This document shows, piece by piece, positions 60,571-64,000 of a stretch of DNA of 64,000 nt. Below the pieces are notes generated by a model that did no database searches, was not told the DNA's origin, and was given only the letters and a program-made list of their open reading frames with translations. Position numbers and translations under genes: made by a program. The DNA is taken from assembly GCA_016806145.1 (NCBI GenBank), contig CP063167.1:1112501-1176500 (forward strand). The letters run 5' to 3'. The DNA is from Variovorax paradoxus. Its GTDB lineage: Bacteria > Pseudomonadota > Gammaproteobacteria > Burkholderiales > Burkholderiaceae_C. Numbering within the stretch: position 1 is the stretch's first letter; each line of letters begins with the position of its first letter.

Positions 60571-61200
60571 ATGGCCCAGGATCGAACCGTTTTCAACCTC
60601 ACCACGCTTCAATGCATTCCAGGCGGCGTCGCCGCCGTGCTCGAAGGGATCCATAAGTCGCTCGTCGGCCCGCGGGCGCCAGCGCTGCTGGGCTGCTGGA
60701 TCTCGGAGATCGGTTCCCTCAACGAGATCGTGGTGCTGCGAAGCTTTCCCTCCGCCGAGGCCCTCGATGAGCAAGCGTTCGGGGAGGCCGAACTGGCGCC
60801 CCATGCCGGCGCCATCGACAGCCTCGTCGGGCTGGACCAAGGTCTCTTCGTCAGCTTTCCTGGGCTGCCGGTGCATGCGGGCGGCAAGCTCGGTGGCTTC
60901 TATGAGATCCGAACCTATGCGCTGAGGGATGCGCCGCAGGCCCTGCCGCAGACGATCGCTGCATGGCAGGAAGCCGCGCCCGGGCGTGTCACCCTGTCGC
61001 CGCTGGTCGCGGCCCTGCAGTCGCTGTCGGGACCCCCGCGCATCGTCCATATCTGGCCGTTCGAAACCCTGGACCAGCGTCAGGCCGTGCGTGCCGATGC
61101 CTTCCAGAAAGGGCTGTGGCCGCCGCGCGGTTCGCTGCAATGGCTCGACGGCGCCAAGTCCTCGATCTACATCCCCGCGCCTTTCTCTCCGCTTCGGTGA
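60571..61200 (+). CDS. NIPSNAP family protein
   Basis: A 209-residue protein with two ferredoxin-like halves. The second begins FYEIRTYALRDAPQALPQTI, the hallmark NIPSNAP motif, and has RIVHIWPFETLDQRQAVRAD. Bacterial NIPSNAPs are often in catabolic operons; function is not well known. ATG 60571 is preferred; an in-frame GTG at 60532 would add 13 residues. Confidence 0.83.
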   Translation: MAQDRTVFNLTTLQCIPGGVAAVLEGIHKSLVGPRAPALLGCWISEIGSLNEIVVLRSFPSAEALDEQAFGEAELAPHAGAIDSLVGLDQGLFVSFPGLPVHAGGKLGGFYEIRTYALRDAPQALPQTIAAWQEAAPGRVTLSPLVAALQSLSGPPRIVHIWPFETLDQRQAVRADAFQKGLWPPRGSLQWLDGAKSSIYIPAPFSPLR

Positions 61201-61248
61201 GCCGGCGGAACAGCGACGGCGCGATCCTTCATACCAGGAGATCTCAGA

Positions 61249-62187
61249 ATGAAAAACAGCAAGGGCAAAGTGATCATCAGCTGTGCGGTGACCGGCAGCA
61301 TCCACACCCCGAGCATGAGTCCGCACCTGCCGTTTACACCGGCCGAAATCGCGGCAAGCGCGAGGCAGGCGTACGAGGCGGGCGCTGCGATCCTTCACCT
61401 GCATGCGCGGGATCCGAGCAATGGCGAGCCGACCGCCGATCCGGACACCTTCATGCAGTTTCTTCCAGAGATCAAGCAGTCGACCGACGCGGTGGTGAAC
61501 ATCACGACGGGCGGCGCCCAATGGATGACGCTGGATGCACGGATCGCGGCCGCCCGGCGGGCGTCGCCGGAGATGTGCTCGCTGAACATGGGCTCCATGA
61601 ACTTCGCGTTGTTCCCCATGCTGGAGAAGTACAAGGACTTCCAGCACGCCTGGGAGGCCCCTTACCTGGAGAACTCCCGCGACGGCATCTTCAGAAACAC
61701 CTTCAAGGACATCCAGTACATCCTGCATGAAATCGGCGAAGGGCATGGCACTCGCTTCGAGTTCGAGTGCTACGACATCGGCCACCTGTACTCGCTGGCG
61801 CATTTCCTGGACCGCAAGCTCGTGAAGCCGCCGCTCTTCGTGCAGACGGTCTTCGGCATCCTCGGCGGGATCGGCGCGGACATCGACAACCTGAACCATG
61901 CCCGGCATATCGCCGACAAGCTGTTCGGCGACGATTACGAGTGGTCGGTCATGGCGGCGGGTCGCCACCAGATGCCTTTTGCCACTGCGGGCGCGATCTC
62001 GGGCGGCAACGTGCGTGTGGGCCTGGAGGACAGCCTCTACATCGGCAAGGGGCAACTCGCACCATCCAACGCCGCCCAAATCTCGAAGATCCGCGCGACG
62101 ATCGAATCGCTGGGTCTGGAGGTGGCCACGCCGTCCGAGGCGCGGCAACGACTCGGTCTGAAAGGCTCTTCTCAGACGGCGTTCTGA
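61249..62187 (+). CDS. BKACE family beta-keto acid cleavage enzyme
   Basis: A 312-residue TIM-barrel enzyme of the 3-keto-5-aminohexanoate cleavage (Kce/BKACE) family. KVIISCAVTGSIHTPSMSPH opens it; the zinc His pair is in AILHLHARDP. It swaps a beta-keto acid with acetyl-CoA, giving acetoacetate and an acyl-CoA. The substrate varies across the family and is unknown here. CAGGAGATC precedes ATG 61249. Confidence 0.9.
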   Translation: MKNSKGKVIISCAVTGSIHTPSMSPHLPFTPAEIAASARQAYEAGAAILHLHARDPSNGEPTADPDTFMQFLPEIKQSTDAVVNITTGGAQWMTLDARIAAARRASPEMCSLNMGSMNFALFPMLEKYKDFQHAWEAPYLENSRDGIFRNTFKDIQYILHEIGEGHGTRFEFECYDIGHLYSLAHFLDRKLVKPPLFVQTVFGILGGIGADIDNLNHARHIADKLFGDDYEWSVMAAGRHQMPFATAGAISGGNVRVGLEDSLYIGKGQLAPSNAAQISKIRATIESLGLEVATPSEARQRLGLKGSSQTAF

Positions 62188-62207
62188 CCTGCACTTCGAG
62201 GATTTCC

Positions 62208-62972
62208 ATGAAGCAGCAAAGCTATCAAGCCGCCAACTTCTCCATTGAGGACAAGGTGGTGCTCATCACCGGTGCCGGCAGCGGAATCGGCAGGGCCATG
62301 GCCATCGGCTTGGCCGATGCAGGCGCGAAGATCGCCGTCATCGACCGAGACTTCGAATCGGCGCATCAGGTCGCCAACGAGATTGGTATGCAGCGGGCCG
62401 TGGCAGTCGAATGCGATGTCACCGACGAGGAGGCCGTGGCGCGGACGGTGGAAACGACGTTGGACCAATGGGGACGCATCGACGGGCTGATCAACAACGC
62501 GGGCCAGCTGCACCGGTGCCTCGTCAAGGACCACACGCTGGCCGACTGGCAGCGCATCTTCGAGGTCAATGTGATGGGAACCTTCCTGTTCGCACGGGCG
62601 GTATTGCCGCAGATGATCCGCCAACGGAACGGGCGAATCGTGAACTTCACCTCCGCACTGGGTGTCAGGAGCATGCCTGGCGGCGCCGCCTACGGTGCCA
62701 CCAAAGCGGCGGTCACCAGCTTCACCAACACCTTGCATCAGGAAGTGTGTGGAGAGGGCATTTCCGTGACCGCCATTGCCCCGGGGCTTACCAACACGCC
62801 CATGGCCAACGACCACATGACGTCGGAATACATGGAGCGCATTGCAGCTTCTTATCCGGGAGGACGCCTGGGTCAGCCCGAGGACATCATCGGCCTGGCG
62901 CACTTCCTCATGACCGACGCTTCCCGGCATGTGAGCGGCACCACGCTGTTCGTGCGCCCGCCCGGCGGCTGA
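62208..62972 (+). CDS. SDR family oxidoreductase
   Basis: A 254-residue short-chain dehydrogenase with TGAGSGIG (about residues 21-28), NNAGQLHR, catalytic Ser in NFTSALGVRS and YGATK. Dehydrogenation of a hydroxy acid to a beta-keto acid would feed the BKACE enzyme just upstream; that step is inferred. Confidence 0.92.
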   Translation: MKQQSYQAANFSIEDKVVLITGAGSGIGRAMAIGLADAGAKIAVIDRDFESAHQVANEIGMQRAVAVECDVTDEEAVARTVETTLDQWGRIDGLINNAGQLHRCLVKDHTLADWQRIFEVNVMGTFLFARAVLPQMIRQRNGRIVNFTSALGVRSMPGGAAYGATKAAVTSFTNTLHQEVCGEGISVTAIAPGLTNTPMANDHMTSEYMERIAASYPGGRLGQPEDIIGLAHFLMTDASRHVSGTTLFVRPPGG

Positions 62973-63031
62973 TCCGTCCCTCCCCCACGGACACTAAACT
63001 ATGACCCAATGTCTTGGAATCAGCCTCTCCG

Positions 63032-63652
63032 ATGAGCACCGCTCCCACCGTCGCCAACCGTCAGGGCACGCGCAACACTGGACGTCCGCGCAGCGAGCAG
63101 TCCCGCACCGCTGTGCTGGATGCCACGCGCAATCTGCTCGCCACCACGCGGGTGGGCGACTTGACGATCGATGCGATCGCGCGGGAATCCGGCGTGGCCA
63201 AGATGACAATCTATCGTTGGTGGGCCAATCGCAATGCGGTGGTCATCGACACGTTCATCGACCTCATGCTTCCCAGCACGCCGGTGCGCGATGCGGATTC
63301 GGCGATGGAGGCCATGTCCGAGCACCTGATCCTTCTGGTCAGGCAGTACCGCGGCGAAGTGGGGAAGATGGTGGCGGAGATACTGGCGGAAGGCCAGTCG
63401 GATCCCGTGCTGCGCGACGCGTTTCGCGAACGCTTTTTCCGGCAGCGCCGCGCCGATGTGCGCGCGGTCGTCGTGCGCGGCCAGGAGACGGGGGAGTTCT
63501 CCGCGGAGCTGGATGTGGATACCGCGCTCGACATGATGTACGGGGCCGTGTATTTCCGGCTGCTCATGGGGCACAAGAACCTGGACGCGCGCTTTGGCAA
63601 GGACCTGGCGGCCATGGCAGCCACCCTGCTGCGATCGGGGCGCCAGAAGTAA
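63032..63652 (+). CDS. TetR/AcrR family transcriptional regulator
   Basis: A 206-residue TetR protein. The N-terminal helix-turn-helix is in VLDATRNLLATTRVGDLTID and AIARESGVAKMTIYRWWANR; the rest is an all-helical ligand domain of the TetR_C_16/33 style. Its place in the operon makes it the likely repressor at the palindrome 55094-55121. ATG 63032 is chosen over a TTG at 63014. Confidence 0.9.
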   Translation: MSTAPTVANRQGTRNTGRPRSEQSRTAVLDATRNLLATTRVGDLTIDAIARESGVAKMTIYRWWANRNAVVIDTFIDLMLPSTPVRDADSAMEAMSEHLILLVRQYRGEVGKMVAEILAEGQSDPVLRDAFRERFFRQRRADVRAVVVRGQETGEFSAELDVDTALDMMYGAVYFRLLMGHKNLDARFGKDLAAMAATLLRSGRQK

Positions 63653-63704
63653 GTCTGCCGGGCGGCGCGCAGCCGTCGGGACGGTCGCTCCTCGAGGAGC
63701 GGCC

Positions 63705-64000
63705 ATGAGCGCCTACAAGCTCTACTGCCGAGGCGAATCCGGCAACTGCTACAAGGTGGCGCTCATGCTCAACCTTGTCGGGGCCGACTGGGAAGCCGAG
63801 TTCGTCGACTTCTTCAATCCCGACTCCAAGGCGGCGTTCATCCACACCGTCAATCCACAGGGAGAACTGCCTGTGCTGCAACGGCCGGACGGCAAGTTGC
63901 TGACCCAGAGCGGCGCGATCCTGGACTACCTTTCGCGGGCGACGGGCCGATTCGCACCGGCGAGCGACGAGGACAGGCAAGAGGTCCTGCGCTGGCTGCT
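63705..64000 (+). CDS. glutathione S-transferase, N-terminal part (runs off the window)
   Basis: 98 codons from ATG 63705, with GAGGAG at 63694-63699. It reads YKLYCRGESGNCYKVALMLN, then VNPQGELPVLQRPDGKLLTQ and SGAILDYLSRATG: the thioredoxin-fold N-terminal domain of GST with the glutathione-binding Pro (ELPVL) and S/Q-SGAI motif. The helical C-terminal domain lies beyond the window. Confidence 0.9.
   Translation, partial: MSAYKLYCRGESGNCYKVALMLNLVGADWEAEFVDFFNPDSKAAFIHTVNPQGELPVLQRPDGKLLTQSGAILDYLSRATGRFAPASDEDRQEVLRWL

Overview
The window is 64 kb of high-GC, gene-dense chromosomal DNA. Gene content (class I-type PHA synthase, thermostable-hemolysin/AMP-ligase/diiron-oxidase cluster, high-potential iron-sulfur protein, Liv-type transporters, Cox-like molybdenum hydroxylase, CaiB and BKACE enzymes) suggests a metabolically versatile betaproteobacterium of the Burkholderiales, probably Comamonadaceae. 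That placement is inference from protein character; no rRNA or tRNA gene was seen, and no CRISPR array or intact transposase.

Region 1 (1-22.2 kb) is a stress and low-oxygen block. It opens with the end of a fatty acid desaturase and two genes carrying in-frame stops. Next come a quinone-type oxidoreductase, a zinc alcohol dehydrogenase, a PRC-barrel protein, a cyclopropane-synthase-like methyltransferase overlapping an FAD oxidoreductase, three universal stress proteins, ExoD, a P-type ATPase, an APH/AAA kinase, a hemerythrin, an orphan PHA synthase, a DksA-type protein, a flavodoxin, two paralogous HtrA/Deg proteases, a Nudix hydrolase and a HiPIP with a coupled 51-residue membrane peptide. 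FNR/FixK-type boxes of the form TTG(A/C)-N6-(T/G)CAA recur at the promoters. Several sit where a -41.5 activator site would place the transcript start 17-55 nt before the start codon. This looks like one oxygen-responsive regulon.

Region 2 (22.2-29.7 kb) holds a tightly coupled operon: thermostable hemolysin family, acyl/aryl-AMP ligase, heme-oxygenase-like diiron oxidase (HDO), SDR and an exported TPR protein. A QseBC-like two-component system faces it, followed by a VIT-family iron/manganese transporter with a small coupled membrane protein. The HDO operon is the best candidate here for an undescribed biosynthetic system.

Region 3 (29.7-34.3 kb) is a decayed accessory patch with two toxin-antitoxin modules (HipA/HipB in toxin-first order with three palindromes, and VapBC with its own inverted repeats), an enoyl-CoA hydratase remnant and non-coding stretches. 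A LysR regulator divergent from an aldo/keto reductase follows.

Region 4 (36.7-54.6 kb) is one long catabolic operon: aldehyde dehydrogenase, LivFGHM plus binding protein, CoxG-like protein, DUF35 protein plus thiolase, molybdenum hydroxylase (M, S, L subunits), IclR regulator, CaiB CoA-transferase, GMC oxidoreductase, enoyl-CoA hydratase and alpha/beta hydrolase. Two near-identical TTCCG-N5-CGGAA palindromes precede it and are likely the IclR operators.

Region 5 (55.1-64 kb) is a second catabolic operon: two medium-chain reductases, a Tau/Ssu-type ABC transporter with two permeases, NIPSNAP protein, BKACE enzyme, SDR, TetR regulator and the start of a glutathione S-transferase. A 28-bp palindrome before it is the likely TetR operator. 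The substrates of both catabolic operons cannot be read from sequence alone.
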